The notes: generated by a model not told the origin, from the sequence alone. A stretch of DNA of 64,000 nucleotides from an uncultured Chlorobiaceae bacterium (GCA_903895195.1 CAITSZ010000027.1:1-64000), one strand, 5' to 3'. Shown: positions 31,498-42,711, counted from the first letter of the stretch. Made by a program: numbers and translations.

Positions 31498-32094
31498 GTG
31501 CATCTTGCGGTTTTCGGCGGAACCTTCGATCCTCCGCATAATGGTCATCTCGCTCTCTGTCTCTATGCCAGAGAGCTCCTCGAAATCGACAGAATATTAC
31601 TCTCGGTTTCCAATAATCCCTTCAAGCAGCATCGAAGCGCTTCTGACGAACACCGGAAGCGTATGGCGGAGTGCCTCTCGCTGGAAATAAATCTCACTGG
31701 ATCATGCAGCCAGGTAAGCGGATGGGAGCTTGAAAAACAGCAGCCTTCGTATACGGTTGATCTTTTGCACTATGTACGCCGGCTCTATCCCGACGACAGG
31801 GTAACACTCCTTGTCGGTGAGGACAGCTTCAGGGAGTTCCCTTCATGGAAGGATTATGAGATGCTGTTTTCCCTGTGTGATATTGCGGTCTTCAGAAGAG
31901 CGTCAATTGAGGGCGGTGCACCGCCTCCCGATTCTTTACTTCAGAACGGATCAATAGAGGTTATTGATTTTGCCTGCGAGGTTTCTTCAACCGACATAAG
32001 GGAGCTTATTGCAGCCGGGCAAAGCGTGTCGGAATTTCTGCCCCCCAGGGTGAACCGCTATATCAGGGAGCACGACCTTTACCTGCATTCCTGA
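31498..32094 (+). CDS. nadD: Nicotinate-nucleotide adenylyltransferase
   Basis: AVFGGTFDPPHNGHLAL, PSYTVDLLHYVR, LLVGEDSFREFPSWKDYE, EVSSTDIRELIAAG. Confidence 0.93.
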   Translation: MHLAVFGGTFDPPHNGHLALCLYARELLEIDRILLSVSNNPFKQHRSASDEHRKRMAECLSLEINLTGSCSQVSGWELEKQQPSYTVDLLHYVRRLYPDDRVTLLVGEDSFREFPSWKDYEMLFSLCDIAVFRRASIEGGAPPPDSLLQNGSIEVIDFACEVSSTDIRELIAAGQSVSEFLPPRVNRYIREHDLYLHS

Positions 32095-32100
32095 ACCATC

Positions 32101-33759
32101 CTACATTGATTCCGGAGCTGAAACGCCGAGAATCCTGAACCCGTTGCGCAATACCTGACGTGTAGCCAGTGAAAGAAAGAGTCTTGCCTTCATGGTATCG
32201 GGCTCTGCTTTTATAATCGGGCACTCCTGATAGAAACGGTGAAAGAGTTCCGCAAGTGAATGCATGTATTCAACCATTTTTTGAGGCTCAAGCAGGCGCA
32301 CGCTTGTTTTGATCATATCAGGGAAGTCAAGCAGGGCGAAGCCAAGCTGCAGTTCAGCCGGAGAGGTGAGCAGTTCAAGAAGGTTGTGATCGGGGCTTGA
32401 AGCGGGATCAAATCCGGTTTCCTGAAGCGCCATGCGCAAGAGGCTGCAGATTCGGGCGTGAGCGTACTGAAGGTAGAAGACCGGGTTCTCTTTGGACTGC
32501 TTTTTTGCAAGGTCCACATCAAAGTTCAGGTGTGAGTCTTTGCTGCGCATGATAAAAAACAGCCTTGTAGCATCGGCTCCGACGTCATCAATCAAATCGT
32601 CCAGCAGGTCGGCATTGCCTTTTCGAGTGGACATTTTAAGCGTCTGGCCGTCAACGGTCGTTGTCACAAACTGATTGATGGCGATTTTGATCCGGGAGGT
32701 ATCGTAACCAAGAATTTTCAGAGCCTCGATGACATCGGGATACTCATCAATATGATCTGCACCGAATACATTGACGATCATTGAGTAATCGCGATCAAAC
32801 TTGGAGATATGGTAGCCGATATCGGGCAGTCGGTAGCTTGGTTCGCCAGAGGATTTGACAAGAACTTTATCTTTTTCCTGTCCCAGCTTTGTTGTCAGAA
32901 ACCATGTGGCCCCATCATACTCGGCAATGAATCCGTTATCCCTCAGCGCTGCAATAACTCTCTGGTTGGCGGTTATGCCGGCTTCGTCGGGGGTGTAGAG
33001 GGTGTGTTCGTTAAAAAAAGAGTCATGACTGATGCTGAGCCGTTCAAGCGTCTTTTTTATTGAGCTGAAAATCACGGTTTCAGCACTGTTTTTAAAGGTC
33101 AGCACTTCGTCGGATTCAGCAAGAGCCGTTCCGTGTTCGTGGTATATATCCACAGCAATATCACGGATGTAGTCGCCCTGGTAATGGGTGTCGGGAAACT
33201 CTATTGTTCTGCCGCACAGCTCCTGGTAGCGCAGGCGGACTGACTCTCCAAGTATCTGCATCTGCCGGCCGGCATCGTTGAAATAGTACTCTCTGGTAAC
33301 CTTGTACCCCTGTGATTCGATAAGATTTGCAATACAGTCTCCCAGTACGCCGCCCCGGCCGCGTCCAATGGTCAAGGGGCCGGTAGGATTGGCACTGACA
33401 TATTCGACAATCGCCGTTTTCCCTGTTCCGACAGTTCCTTTTCCAAAGGCGTCGCCCTGCTTGAACACCTCCTGGAGCGAACGCATGATGAAGAGGGAGG
33501 TAAGATAAAAGTTTATGAACCCTGGTCCGGCCACTTCAATTTTAGCAATGGTATCGGGCGGAAAAACAAGATGACCTATAATTTCCTGGGCAAGTTCACG
33601 AGGGTTTCTCTTGAACTCTTTTGCTGTAAGCAGGGCTATGTTGGTCGAAAAGTCGCCGAACTTTTTGTCGGCAGGCTGTTCGATAATGATCTGTTTCAGG
33701 GTATCAATGCCTGCTCCGCTGAGTGCGCTCTGGATGACAGGAAGAAAAAATTCATGCAT
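32101..33759 (-). CDS. argS: Arginyl-tRNA synthetase
   Basis: [49 protein letters not shown]; homology starts at ATG 33759 ([13 protein letters not shown]), not at the listed 33909. Confidence 0.95.
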   Translation of the reverse strand: MHEFFLPVIQSALSGAGIDTLKQIIIEQPADKKFGDFSTNIALLTAKEFKRNPRELAQEIIGHLVFPPDTIAKIEVAGPGFINFYLTSLFIMRSLQEVFKQGDAFGKGTVGTGKTAIVEYVSANPTGPLTIGRGRGGVLGDCIANLIESQGYKVTREYYFNDAGRQMQILGESVRLRYQELCGRTIEFPDTHYQGDYIRDIAVDIYHEHGTALAESDEVLTFKNSAETVIFSSIKKTLERLSISHDSFFNEHTLYTPDEAGITANQRVIAALRDNGFIAEYDGATWFLTTKLGQEKDKVLVKSSGEPSYRLPDIGYHISKFDRDYSMIVNVFGADHIDEYPDVIEALKILGYDTSRIKIAINQFVTTTVDGQTLKMSTRKGNADLLDDLIDDVGADATRLFFIMRSKDSHLNFDVDLAKKQSKENPVFYLQYAHARICSLLRMALQETGFDPASSPDHNLLELLTSPAELQLGFALLDFPDMIKTSVRLLEPQKMVEYMHSLAELFHRFYQECPIIKAEPDTMKARLFLSLATRQVLRNGFRILGVSAPESM

Positions 33760-33769
33760 GCTGGTTCTT

Positions 33770-34492
33770 TTATAAAAGGGTCGCGGGTTGCTTCTTATGG
33801 ATAAGAGTACAAAGATCATCAACCGAGAGTTCTCTGAAATCGTCGATAATCCGGATAATATTCGGGAAACTGCTGAATGCTTCGGCACTGTTTGTTGTTG
33901 TAACGGCAACGCATTTCATCCCCGCTTTTCTGGCAGCTTCCACTCCGGGGATGGCATCCTCAAAAACAATACAGGCCGACGGGTCTACCTCAAGAAGTTC
34001 GGCGGCACGCAGAAAAATATCCGGATGGGGTTTGCCGTTCGGTACATGATGGGGGTTGACAATGGCCTGAAAGCGGTCTGTCAGCTTCAATAGATCTAAC
34101 ACATAATCAATATTGCGGGGACCGGCCCCTGTGCCTATGCCAAGGCGGATATCTCTTTTATCCGCGGCAAGAAGAAATTCAGGGAGGCCGGGCATGGGTT
34201 TGATGAGGTCGCGTGACTTGACGCGGTAGAGGAAATCCTTGAGTTCAGTAAGACGTTCGGCTTCAGCCACACTGATATCGGGGTCGAGAAAGTAGCGAAG
34301 CACATCAAGGCCTTTCATCCCTGCCGTTTCCACCAGGTATCGCCGGGCATCGAGCCCTTCAAGGCCGTAATCTTTAAAGAGTTCCACCCAGGAATCGGCA
34401 TGGAATCGCATATTGTCTGTAAGAACCCCGTCCATATCAAAAATAAAGGCGGTTCTGCTGTTGCTGGGCATGCCGGTCATAGATAGTTGCAT
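33770..34492 (-). CDS. HAD-family hydrolase (beta-phosphoglucomutase-like)
   Basis: [60 protein letters not shown]. Confidence 0.88.
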   Translation of the reverse strand: MQLSMTGMPSNSRTAFIFDMDGVLTDNMRFHADSWVELFKDYGLEGLDARRYLVETAGMKGLDVLRYFLDPDISVAEAERLTELKDFLYRVKSRDLIKPMPGLPEFLLAADKRDIRLGIGTGAGPRNIDYVLDLLKLTDRFQAIVNPHHVPNGKPHPDIFLRAAELLEVDPSACIVFEDAIPGVEAARKAGMKCVAVTTTNSAEAFSSFPNIIRIIDDFRELSVDDLCTLIHKKQPATLL

Positions 34493-35523
34493 CAGTTTGT
34501 TTCGCCGAGTTTCATGGCGGCTCTAACTTCCTGCATGGTGTTGCGGGCAATGACTTTTGCCTTTGCCTCTCCTTCAAGAAGAATATTTTTTACAAGGTCC
34601 ATCTGCGACTCATAATAGCGACGTTTTTCGATCAGCGGAGCGAGTTCAAGCGAGATATTTGCGGCACAAAGCTTTTTGCAGTCCACACAGCCGAGAGAGC
34701 CTGAACGGCAATCCGCATCAATGCCGGCGACTTCTTCAGGGGATGAAAACTTTGCATGGTAGCTGAATACCGTGCAGACTTCGGGATGGCCAGGATCGTT
34801 TTTACGGATTTTAGCGGTATCGGTTACCGCTGTGCGCATTTTTTTTACAATCTCTTCAGGTCCGTCTGCAAGTAGAATAGTGTTGCCGAGCGACTTTGAC
34901 ATTTTGGCCTTGCCGTCGAGACCCAGAAGCCGGGAAAATTTTGTGATTTTAGGTTCCGGCTCGGGAAAGACATCGCCGATAACTGGATGAGGGTAGTGGT
35001 TGTTGAATTTACGGGCGATCTCCCTTGTAATTTCGACATGAGGGATCTGGTCCTCGCCCACAGGGACCACATTGCCCTTGTAGAGAAGGATATCGGCGGC
35101 CTGCAGAACAGGGTAACCGAGATGGCCGTAAACCAGAGAGTCCATATTCAGATCGCGGACCTGCTCTTTGAGCGTAGGGTTTCTTTCAAGCCGCGATGAG
35201 GTGATGAGCATGGAGAAGAGCAGAAAGAGCTCGGCATGTTCTTTGATTTGCGACTGGCGGAATACCGGGCTTTTTTCGGGGTCAACACCGGCTGCCAGCC
35301 AGTCGACGAGCATGTCAAGGGTGTTGGCATATATTTCACCGGTTTCAAGAGAGGTGGTCAGATTGTGGTAATCGGCAATGAGAAAGCAGGTTTCAAAGAC
35401 ATGCGCGCCTTTGTCGTCAAGGAGATTCTGCTGCTGAACCCAGCTTTCAAGGGCTCCTGTATAATGCCCGAGATGGAGCTGGCCTGTGGGCCTCATCCCG
35501 CTTAAAATTCGTTGTGTTGCCAT
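34492..35523 (-). CDS. trpS: Tryptophanyl-tRNA synthetase
   Basis: ILSGMRPTGQLHLGHYTGAL, PVGEDQIPHVEITREIARKFN, GLDGKAKMSKSLGNTI. Confidence 0.96.
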   Translation of the reverse strand: MATQRILSGMRPTGQLHLGHYTGALESWVQQQNLLDDKGAHVFETCFLIADYHNLTTSLETGEIYANTLDMLVDWLAAGVDPEKSPVFRQSQIKEHAELFLLFSMLITSSRLERNPTLKEQVRDLNMDSLVYGHLGYPVLQAADILLYKGNVVPVGEDQIPHVEITREIARKFNNHYPHPVIGDVFPEPEPKITKFSRLLGLDGKAKMSKSLGNTILLADGPEEIVKKMRTAVTDTAKIRKNDPGHPEVCTVFSYHAKFSSPEEVAGIDADCRSGSLGCVDCKKLCAANISLELAPLIEKRRYYESQMDLVKNILLEGEAKAKVIARNTMQEVRAAMKLGETN

Positions 35524-35699
35524 AAGATAGTTGTTGCTGTTTCGACCGGGGAGCGTGCGGTTGATTCAGGTCAGTCAAGGGCGTTATTGTTTAAAGCTGT
35601 AAATGCCCAAGAAGTTATAACAGTTCAGAGAAAGATAAAAGGGCTTTATTTGTTTTTTGTTTTCATAGCGCTATATTATCGAACTTGTTTTTGAAGTTC

Positions 35700-35729
35700 T
35701 TGACATAAGAAGCTTTCGAAAACTGATAT
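35700..35729 (+). promoter_or_regulatory. Sigma70-like promoter of the SRP RNA gene
   Basis: TTGACA (35700-35705), 18-nt spacer, TGATAT (35724-35729), a few nt upstream of the inferred RNA 5' end. Confidence 0.65.
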
Positions 35730-35732
35730 ATT

Positions 35733-35838
35733 AGAGAGTAAGTCCTATACAACACTCGGTTGCCCAACCATGTCAGATCCGGAAGGAAGCAGCATCCGGT
35801 AATTTGAGTGTGTGATATAGTAAGCTTACTCTCTTTTT
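35733..35838 (+). ncRNA. ffs: Bacterial small signal recognition particle RNA (4.5S-type)
   Basis: Conserved apical segment GTCAGATCCGGAAGGAAGCAGCATCCGG; closing stem AGAGAGTAAG...CTTACTCTCT followed by T-run. Confidence 0.93.
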
Positions 35839-35872
35839 TTATTTAGTCACTTTTAACAGGTCGGGAGCGGTT

Positions 35873-36922
35873 ATGCAGCCAGATACGAGAAAAAAAGAGT
35901 TATTAAGCGCGCCGGTTCGCCATATCGATATTAAAAAGCTGAATATTGTTTCTCTCGTTGAGCAGATGGGTGATACAGCTTTTCAGGCAAGAAATCTTTC
36001 CAGAGCCGCCTCCATAGTTGATCTCATGCAGCAGGACAAGGAGTGTGCTGTCATTCTTACTCTCGCCGGCTCGCTCATCAGCGCCGGATTGAAGCAGGTC
36101 ATCATTGACATGATCGATAACCATATGGTTGATGCGATTGTTTCAACAGGCGCTAATATTGTTGATCAGGACTTTTTTGAAGCACTTGGATTCCGTCATT
36201 ACCAGGGCACTCCGTTTATCGATGATGCCACGCTCAGGGAGCTGCATATCGATCGCATTTACGATACCTACATAGATGAGGATGATCTTCGGGTCTGTGA
36301 CGATACAACGGCTGCCATCGCCAATGCCATGCAGCCCGGCGTATACTCTTCGCGAGAATTTATTGTTGAAATGGGAAAATATATCGAGGCAAACAACCAC
36401 GATAAAAACTCCATTGTGTATAAAGCTTACGAGAAAGGCGTGCCGATTTTCTGCCCGGCTTTTTCTGACTGCTCTGCCGGGTTCGGACTGGTCAACCATC
36501 AATGGAACAATCCTGAGAGGCATGTTGCGATTGATTCGGTGAAGGATTTTCGTGAATTGACCAGAATCAAAATCGAGAATGACAAGACCGGTATTTTCAT
36601 GATCGGTGGCGGTGTACCAAAAAACTTTACACAGGATATTGTTGTTGCTGCAGAGGTGCTCGGATATGAAGATGTTTCCATGCACACCTACGCTGTACAG
36701 ATTACGGTCGCCGATGAGCGTGACGGAGCGCTTTCAGGCTCGACTCTCAAGGAGGCAAGCTCATGGGGCAAGGTCGATACGGTTTACGAGCAGATGGTCT
36801 TTTCTGAAGCCACCATAGCTCTCCCGCTTATTGCAGGTTACGCATATCACAAGCGTAACTGGGAAGGTAGAAAGGCCAAAAACTTCAATGCCATGCTGAG
36901 CAGTCAGCAGGTAAGCGTATGA
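35873..36922 (+). CDS. Deoxyhypusine synthase-like protein
   Basis: VDLMQQDKECAVILTLAGSLISAGLKQVIIDMIDNHMVDAIVSTGANIVDQDFFEALGF; GGGVPKNFTQD; ASSWGKVDT (catalytic-Lys-type SWGK motif). Confidence 0.9.
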   Translation: MQPDTRKKELLSAPVRHIDIKKLNIVSLVEQMGDTAFQARNLSRAASIVDLMQQDKECAVILTLAGSLISAGLKQVIIDMIDNHMVDAIVSTGANIVDQDFFEALGFRHYQGTPFIDDATLRELHIDRIYDTYIDEDDLRVCDDTTAAIANAMQPGVYSSREFIVEMGKYIEANNHDKNSIVYKAYEKGVPIFCPAFSDCSAGFGLVNHQWNNPERHVAIDSVKDFRELTRIKIENDKTGIFMIGGGVPKNFTQDIVVAAEVLGYEDVSMHTYAVQITVADERDGALSGSTLKEASSWGKVDTVYEQMVFSEATIALPLIAGYAYHKRNWEGRKAKNFNAMLSSQQVSV

Positions 36923-36969
36923 GGAGGATGAAATGCCTGAAGCCTGAATGTCGATTGCAACAACTCTTA

Positions 36970-37500
36970 TCAGCGGGAGATAACCTCGACCTTGACTTTT
37001 GCGGTGCCTTTTTCGAAGAACCCGAGCTGTTTGGCGGCTTCAGCGCTCAGATCAATAACCCGGTCATCGACAAATGGACCGCGATCATTGACCCTGACTA
37101 TAATTGAGGCCCTGGTGGTAAGGTTTGTCACCTTTACAAGGGCGGGGAGTGGAAGGTATTTGTGTGCAGCGCTTGGTTTTGAGGGGTCGAATGTTTCCCC
37201 GTATGCTGTCGGTTGTCCATTATGCTGATCGAGGGTTTCCTTGCCGTACCATGATGCGGTGCCGATTTCCTCATAGGCGACAGCTTCTTCGTAGTTCATG
37301 GGTACATATACTCTGCCGTTGATGATATACGGGGTGTTTTTGAGTTTCCCCAGCCGGTAAGCCTCCTCCGGGGAAATACCTCTATAGTCTCCCTTTGAAG
37401 AAGGGGGGCGTGTTGAGGTGCATGAACTGAGTGCCAGAGGCAGCACTATGCATCCGGCCAGAATAATCCTGCGCATCATCTCTATACAATTGTGTTTCAT
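36970..37500 (-). CDS. RlpA-like septal ring lipoprotein / DPBB-fold transglycosylase
   Basis: Lipobox LALSSCTS; IGTASWYGKETLDQHNGQPTAYGETFDPSKPSAAHKYLPLPALVKVTNL, RVNDRGPFVDDRVIDLSAEAAKQLG. Confidence 0.9.
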   Translation of the reverse strand: MKHNCIEMMRRIILAGCIVLPLALSSCTSTRPPSSKGDYRGISPEEAYRLGKLKNTPYIINGRVYVPMNYEEAVAYEEIGTASWYGKETLDQHNGQPTAYGETFDPSKPSAAHKYLPLPALVKVTNLTTRASIIVRVNDRGPFVDDRVIDLSAEAAKQLGFFEKGTAKVKVEVISR

Positions 37501-37615
37501 TTGTTTTAAACATAGCTATTTTACGGGAAATTCCCTGATAACCTGTATGTTTCATTCCTAAAGGCTTCATGAGGCCTGCTGTTTGATTATGTAGTGGCAG
37601 ATTTATTGAAATTTT

Positions 37616-38389
37616 ATGGCTGAACAACCTGCAAAGCAAGCTTCTTTCGGCGTTCTTATTCTTCATGGTTTCACTGCAACGCTTGATAGTGTGAAAGCGT
37701 TATACACGCCCCTATGTGAAATTGGCATTCCGGTTCTCATGCCTCAGCTGGCCGGGCATGGGGCTTCATCCCCCGACGCGCTTCGTGGCGTTACCTGGGA
37801 GGCATGGATGAAGGATGCCGACAAGGCATTTCAAGAGCTTCGCTGTCACTCGGAGCGGGTTATTATCATTGGCCATAGCATGGGCGCTCTTCTATCGATA
37901 AATCTTGCAGTGAGGTACGGCAGCGAGATTGATTCGCTGGTGCTTGTTGCCCCCGCCATAAAACTAGCCTCTCTTTTTGCTCCCGGACGTCCTCTGCATT
38001 TTGCGGTGCCGATTGTGAGCAGGGTCATAAAAAAATGGGATCTTAAGCCCTATGCGCGCAAAAGCAATGAAGGGTGTGCTCCGCACTATGCATGGGTGCC
38101 GACAGACGCTGTTGTTTCATTTTTTGACCTTCTCAAAAAAACCCTGCCTCTGTTGAAGAAGGTCACTGTTCCTGTTTTTATTCTGCATAACCGCAGAGAG
38201 AGTACCGTGCTTCCTGAAAGTGCAACCATACTTTGCGACAGCATTGCCACTGACTCTTCAGAAAAATCAATTCTGTGGCTGGAGCGTTCGGAACATCAGA
38301 CATTTTGTGATTGCGAAAAAGAGAAGGCGGTGCGTTCTATTATCGATTATGTTTCAGGGAGGATCGCTCGAAAATCATTGGCGGTCTGA
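37616..38389 (+). CDS. Alpha/beta hydrolase (carboxylesterase/monoacylglycerol-lipase-like)
   Basis: GVLILHGFTATLDSVKALY, VIIIGHSMGALLSI nucleophile elbow, C-terminal LERSEHQTFCD. Confidence 0.85.
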   Translation: MAEQPAKQASFGVLILHGFTATLDSVKALYTPLCEIGIPVLMPQLAGHGASSPDALRGVTWEAWMKDADKAFQELRCHSERVIIIGHSMGALLSINLAVRYGSEIDSLVLVAPAIKLASLFAPGRPLHFAVPIVSRVIKKWDLKPYARKSNEGCAPHYAWVPTDAVVSFFDLLKKTLPLLKKVTVPVFILHNRRESTVLPESATILCDSIATDSSEKSILWLERSEHQTFCDCEKEKAVRSIIDYVSGRIARKSLAV

Positions 38390-39030
38390 TGATGCGGATT
38401 ATAGATTTGAGCCGGACCATAGAGCCGGATATGCCCTGCTATCCCGGTACTCCGCAGCCAGTATTTAAACAGCTCTCTTCGATCGAACATGATGGGTATG
38501 CAGAACAGCTGCTGACTATTTCATCTCATACGGGAACTCATGTTGATCTGCCTTCACATATTCTGCCGGAAGGAAACTCACTTGATGCCCTCGGTCTTGA
38601 CCGGTTTACGGGCAAAGGCTTCGCTATCGATCTTAGGGCGTCAGCCGGCGGGATCATTACCCTTGGTGATATACAGGGGTACAAAGCTCACATAGAGGAG
38701 TGTGACTTTCTGCTGCTCTATTCCGGATGGAGCCAGTACTGGGGCACCCCGGACTATTACTCCGGCTACGCTGTTCTCTCTTCCGATGCGGCCCGGTGGT
38801 TGACTGGTTTTCATCTGAAAGGCATTGGCGTTGACATGATTTCGGTTGATTCTCCGGATTCTGCTGATTTTGCTATTCACTCGCTGCTACTTCGGAGCGG
38901 GATGGTCATTATTGAAAATCTTGCCGATCTCTCTTCGCTTTTGCACTCCCCATTTATTTTTTTCTGCTTTCCACTAAAAATCGTACAGGCAGAAGCAGCG
39001 CCCCTGAGAGCCGTTGCTTTTGTGGATTAG
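38389..39030 (+). CDS. Cyclase family protein (kynurenine formamidase-like)
   Basis: IIDLSRTIEPDMPCYPGTPQP, SSHTGTHVDLPSHILPEG, DFLLLYSGWSQYW. ATG 38389 overlaps the upstream stop; the listed start 38311 is likely too early. Confidence 0.85.
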   Translation: MMRIIDLSRTIEPDMPCYPGTPQPVFKQLSSIEHDGYAEQLLTISSHTGTHVDLPSHILPEGNSLDALGLDRFTGKGFAIDLRASAGGIITLGDIQGYKAHIEECDFLLLYSGWSQYWGTPDYYSGYAVLSSDAARWLTGFHLKGIGVDMISVDSPDSADFAIHSLLLRSGMVIIENLADLSSLLHSPFIFFCFPLKIVQAEAAPLRAVAFVD

Positions 39031-39135
39031 TGCAGTGATGCGATATATATTTATTGGAAGTTACAAAAGAGGAGTTTACATTGGGGGCCACAGGAGAAAA
39101 TCCACTGTTCTTTTTTATCGAAATAATCACAGTAA

Positions 39136-39798
39136 TTGAATACCATGTTTTTGTATTCCTCGATTACCAAAAAAGTGCTTATGGCACTTGCAGGTCTTTT
39201 TCTGGTTACATTTTTATGTGTGCATCTCGGCATCAATCTGATGCTGTTGAAAGATGACGGAGGTCGTATGTTTACCGAAGCGGCCACCTTCATGGGTACA
39301 AACCCGACGATTAAAGTTTTTGAGATTGTTCTTTTCGGAGGTTTTCTGCTCCACATACTCTTAGGTATTCTGGTCTCCTTGCAGAATCGCGCGGCCCGGC
39401 CAACAGCCTATGCGTGCCCGAACAACTCTGAAACATCGTTCTTTTCAAAGTACATGTTTCATACCGGTATCATTGTTTTCATCTTCCTTTTCCTGCACTT
39501 TATCGATTTCTACTTCATCAAGATCGGCATTATCGCTCCGCCGCCCGGTATAGAAAGCCACGACTTCTACCATCGCACCCTGCTTCTGTTTTCAACTCCC
39601 TGGTATTCACTTCTCTATATTATCAGCTTCATTGTTCTCGGCATTCACTTGAATCATGCCATTCAGTCTGGATTTCAGACGCTCGGCTGGAACCACAGCA
39701 AATATATGGAAGCGGTAAAGTTTGCCGGCTCAGCCTATTCGGTTCTGATTGCTCTGGGCTTCAGTGTTATTCCTATATATCTCCTTATTTTTAAATAA
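39136..39798 (+). CDS. sdhC: Succinate dehydrogenase/fumarate reductase cytochrome b subunit
   Basis: 5-TM B-type subunit with conserved His (FLCVHLGIN, FLFLHFIDFY, LGIHLNHAIQSGFQTLGW); upstream of flavoprotein and Fe-S subunits. Confidence 0.88.
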   Translation: MNTMFLYSSITKKVLMALAGLFLVTFLCVHLGINLMLLKDDGGRMFTEAATFMGTNPTIKVFEIVLFGGFLLHILLGILVSLQNRAARPTAYACPNNSETSFFSKYMFHTGIIVFIFLFLHFIDFYFIKIGIIAPPPGIESHDFYHRTLLLFSTPWYSLLYIISFIVLGIHLNHAIQSGFQTLGWNHSKYMEAVKFAGSAYSVLIALGFSVIPIYLLIFK

Positions 39799-39856
39799 CA
39801 TAACAAGCATCGACGACTGTGTTATTCATTGAAAACAACACTCACAACACTCCTCA

Positions 39857-41797
39857 ATGACACGCCTCAACGCCAGAATCCCTGAAGGGCCGGTGGCTGG
39901 AAAATGGACTGCCTACAAATCGGGCTGCAAGCTCGTAAATCCAAACAATAAACGCAAACTTGATATCATTGTTGTCGGTACAGGCCTCGCCGGGGCTTCG
40001 GCCGCTGCATCGCTCGGACAACTCGGGTACAATGTCAAAGTTTTCTGTTACCAGGATACTCCGCGCCGTGCTCACAGTATTGCTGCTCAGGGCGGAATCA
40101 ATGCCGCGAAAAACTATCAGAATGACGGAGACAGCGCCTACCGGCTGTTTTACGATACCATCAAAGGCGGCGATTACCGTGCGCGTGAAGCCAATGTCTA
40201 TCGGCTTGCCGAGGTCAGTAACCAGATTATCGATCTTTGCGTGGCACAGGGAGTTCCTTTCGCACGCGAATACAGCGGTCTATTGACCAACCGCTCGTTC
40301 GGAGGAGCACAGGTATCAAGAACTTTTTATGCTCGCGGACAGACCGGACAGCAGCTGCTGCTGGGCGCCTATGGGGCGTTAAGCCGCCAGATTGCATCAG
40401 GCAATGTTACGCTCTTCAATCGCCGCGATGTGCTCGATATGGTGCTTGTCGATGGCAAGGCACGAGGGATCATCACCCGAAACCTTGTAACCGGTGAAAT
40501 AGAGCGCCATGCTGCTCATGCCGTTGTTCTGGCTAATGGCGGTTATGGCAATGTGTTTTTCCTCTCCACCAATGCAATGGGCTCCAACGTGACTCCTGCA
40601 TGGAGTGCCCATAGAAAAGGGGCGATGTTTGCCAACCCCGCGTATACACAGATTCACCCTACCTGCATTCCGGTGCATGGCGATGCTCAGTCGAAGCTTA
40701 CCCTCATGAGCGAAAGCCTGCGCAATGATGGCAGGATATGGGTTCCTGCTAAATTAAAGGATGTTGAACGGCTCAGGAACAAAGAGGCAAAGCCCTCCGA
40801 TATTGCGGAGGCTGACCGTGATTATTATCTTGAGCGCCGTTATCCCGCTTTTGGCAATCTTGTGCCGAGGGATGTGGCATCAAGGGCTGCGAAGGAGCGC
40901 TGTGACGCAGGTTTCGGAGTCGGCAGTACAGGGATGGCTGTTTATCTTGATTTCGCCGAGGCCATCAAGCGCAAGGGTCACGACACCATTGACTCTCTCT
41001 ACGGCAACCTTTTTCAGATGTACCAGCAGATCGTTGCAGAGAGCCCTTATGAAACGCCGATGATGATCTATCCGGCAGTTCATTATACCATGGGCGGCCT
41101 CTGGGTTGATTATGAACTGATGACCACCATTCCAGGTCTCTATGCGATCGGTGAGTGCAATTTTTCCGATCATGGAGCCAATCGTCTGGGCGCATCAGCA
41201 CTTATGCAGGGTCTTGCAGACGGTTATTTTGTACTTCCCTATACCATCGGCAACTATCTGGCTGCTGAGATTCATACTCCCCGTTTTGATACCGCATCGT
41301 CTGAATTCAATATTGCAGCCGATGCTGTCACTGACCGCCTGAAGGCCATAAAAAACAGTGGCGCAAAGCAGCCCGTCGATCATTACCATCGCCGTCTCGG
41401 CAAGATCATGTGGGAGTATTGCGGAATGGCGAGAAATGAGGCTGGACTGAACGAAGCGCTCTATCTCATTGCCGAGCTTCGCAAAGAGTTTGCAGAGGGG
41501 GTTAAAATTCCCGGTGGACTGGATGAGTATAATCCCGAGCTTGAAAAAGCCTGCAGGGTCGCCGATTTTATTGATCTTGGTGAACTCATGGTGCGTGATG
41601 CCCTTCAACGCAGGGAATCATGCGGAGGACACTTCAGGGACGAGTACCAGACCAGCGAAGGCGAAGCGCTTCGCAACGATGATGAATTCGCATTTGTCGG
41701 TGCATGGGAATACAAGGGACGTGATGCTGCGGCTGAGTTGCACCGTGAGGAACTTCAATTCAACGAGATCAAGCTCTCCCAGCGGAGCTATAAATAA
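39857..41797 (+). CDS. sdhA: Succinate dehydrogenase/fumarate reductase flavoprotein subunit
   Basis: [56 protein letters not shown]-type [38 protein letters not shown]. Confidence 0.95.
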   Translation: MTRLNARIPEGPVAGKWTAYKSGCKLVNPNNKRKLDIIVVGTGLAGASAAASLGQLGYNVKVFCYQDTPRRAHSIAAQGGINAAKNYQNDGDSAYRLFYDTIKGGDYRAREANVYRLAEVSNQIIDLCVAQGVPFAREYSGLLTNRSFGGAQVSRTFYARGQTGQQLLLGAYGALSRQIASGNVTLFNRRDVLDMVLVDGKARGIITRNLVTGEIERHAAHAVVLANGGYGNVFFLSTNAMGSNVTPAWSAHRKGAMFANPAYTQIHPTCIPVHGDAQSKLTLMSESLRNDGRIWVPAKLKDVERLRNKEAKPSDIAEADRDYYLERRYPAFGNLVPRDVASRAAKERCDAGFGVGSTGMAVYLDFAEAIKRKGHDTIDSLYGNLFQMYQQIVAESPYETPMMIYPAVHYTMGGLWVDYELMTTIPGLYAIGECNFSDHGANRLGASALMQGLADGYFVLPYTIGNYLAAEIHTPRFDTASSEFNIAADAVTDRLKAIKNSGAKQPVDHYHRRLGKIMWEYCGMARNEAGLNEALYLIAELRKEFAEGVKIPGGLDEYNPELEKACRVADFIDLGELMVRDALQRRESCGGHFRDEYQTSEGEALRNDDEFAFVGAWEYKGRDAAAELHREELQFNEIKLSQRSYK

Positions 41798-41806
41798 CAG
41801 GTTATT

Positions 41807-42580
41807 ATGAATTTTACGCTGAAGATCTGGAGACAGAAACGAGCAGGTGCCAAAGGGCAGATGGTTTCATACGATGTGACGGACATCTCACCTGACAGCT
41901 CTTTTTTCGAAATGCTCGATACCCTGAACCATAAGCTCATCATGAGTGGCGGTGATCCTGTTTCCTTTGACCACGACTGCCGGGAGGGTATCTGCGGCAC
42001 CTGCAGCCTTTACATCAACGGCCGTCCTCATGGGCCTGAAAAAGGGGTAACCACCTGCCAGCTGCACATGCGTTCGTTCAAGGATGGCGATACCATCCAT
42101 ATCGAACCATGGAGAGCTAAAGCTTTTCCTGTCATCAGTGATTTGATTGTTGACCGGAGTGCGTTCGACAAAATCATTCAGGCAGGAGGCTATGTTTCGG
42201 TTAATACCGGTGGCGTGCCTGATGCCAATACCATTCCTGTGCCGAAAGAGAAGTCGGATGAAGCGTTTGACGCTGCCACCTGTATCGGCTGCGGTGCATG
42301 CGTTGCTGCCTGTTCAAATGCAGCGGCAATGCTCTTTATCGGGGCAAAAGTATCTCATCTTGCTCTCCTTCCCCAGGGCCAGGTTGAGGCGGCCAAGCGG
42401 GTAGAGAAGATGGTTGCATGCATGGATGATCTCGGTTTCGGCAACTGCAGCAATACCTACGGCTGTGAAGCTGAATGTCCCAAAGGAATTTCAGTATCCA
42501 ATATCGCCCGGATGAACCGGGAGTTTCTCGGCTCAAAACTTTTTGCCGAAAAGGAAAAGATTGTACAGGACTCTCTCTAA
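41807..42580 (+). CDS. sdhB: Succinate dehydrogenase/fumarate reductase iron-sulfur subunit
   Basis: [64 protein letters not shown]. Confidence 0.95.
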   Translation: MNFTLKIWRQKRAGAKGQMVSYDVTDISPDSSFFEMLDTLNHKLIMSGGDPVSFDHDCREGICGTCSLYINGRPHGPEKGVTTCQLHMRSFKDGDTIHIEPWRAKAFPVISDLIVDRSAFDKIIQAGGYVSVNTGGVPDANTIPVPKEKSDEAFDAATCIGCGACVAACSNAAAMLFIGAKVSHLALLPQGQVEAAKRVEKMVACMDDLGFGNCSNTYGCEAECPKGISVSNIARMNREFLGSKLFAEKEKIVQDSL

Positions 42581-42591
42581 CAGAGAGAGTC
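42569..42591. other. 10-bp perfect hairpin overlapping the sdhB stop codon
   Basis: GACTCTCTCT-AAC-AGAGAGAGTC; the TAA stop (42578-42580) spans stem and loop. Confidence 0.7.
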
Positions 42592-42679
42592 TGTCCGTTG
42601 CTCATCAGTTGTAATGCAATTGCTTTCAACGGGATATCCCTCTTCAGAATAGTCTCATGAGCTGAGTGAGGATTGGGAG

Positions 42680-42711
42680 GATACCTCTCTTTCGCTCCGT
42701 ATGACAACCTT
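42680..42711 (-). repeat. Degenerate REP-like repeat, copy A
   Basis: GATACCTCTCTTTCGCTCCGTATGACAACCTT; about 27/32 matches by eye with 43122-43153; reverse complement resembles the 42811 copy. Confidence 0.6.

Noticed and set aside
33759-33909. Extended argS N-terminus overlapping the HAD gene
   Set aside because: Conserved ArgS sequence begins at 33759; the extra 50 residues are antisense-like read-through.
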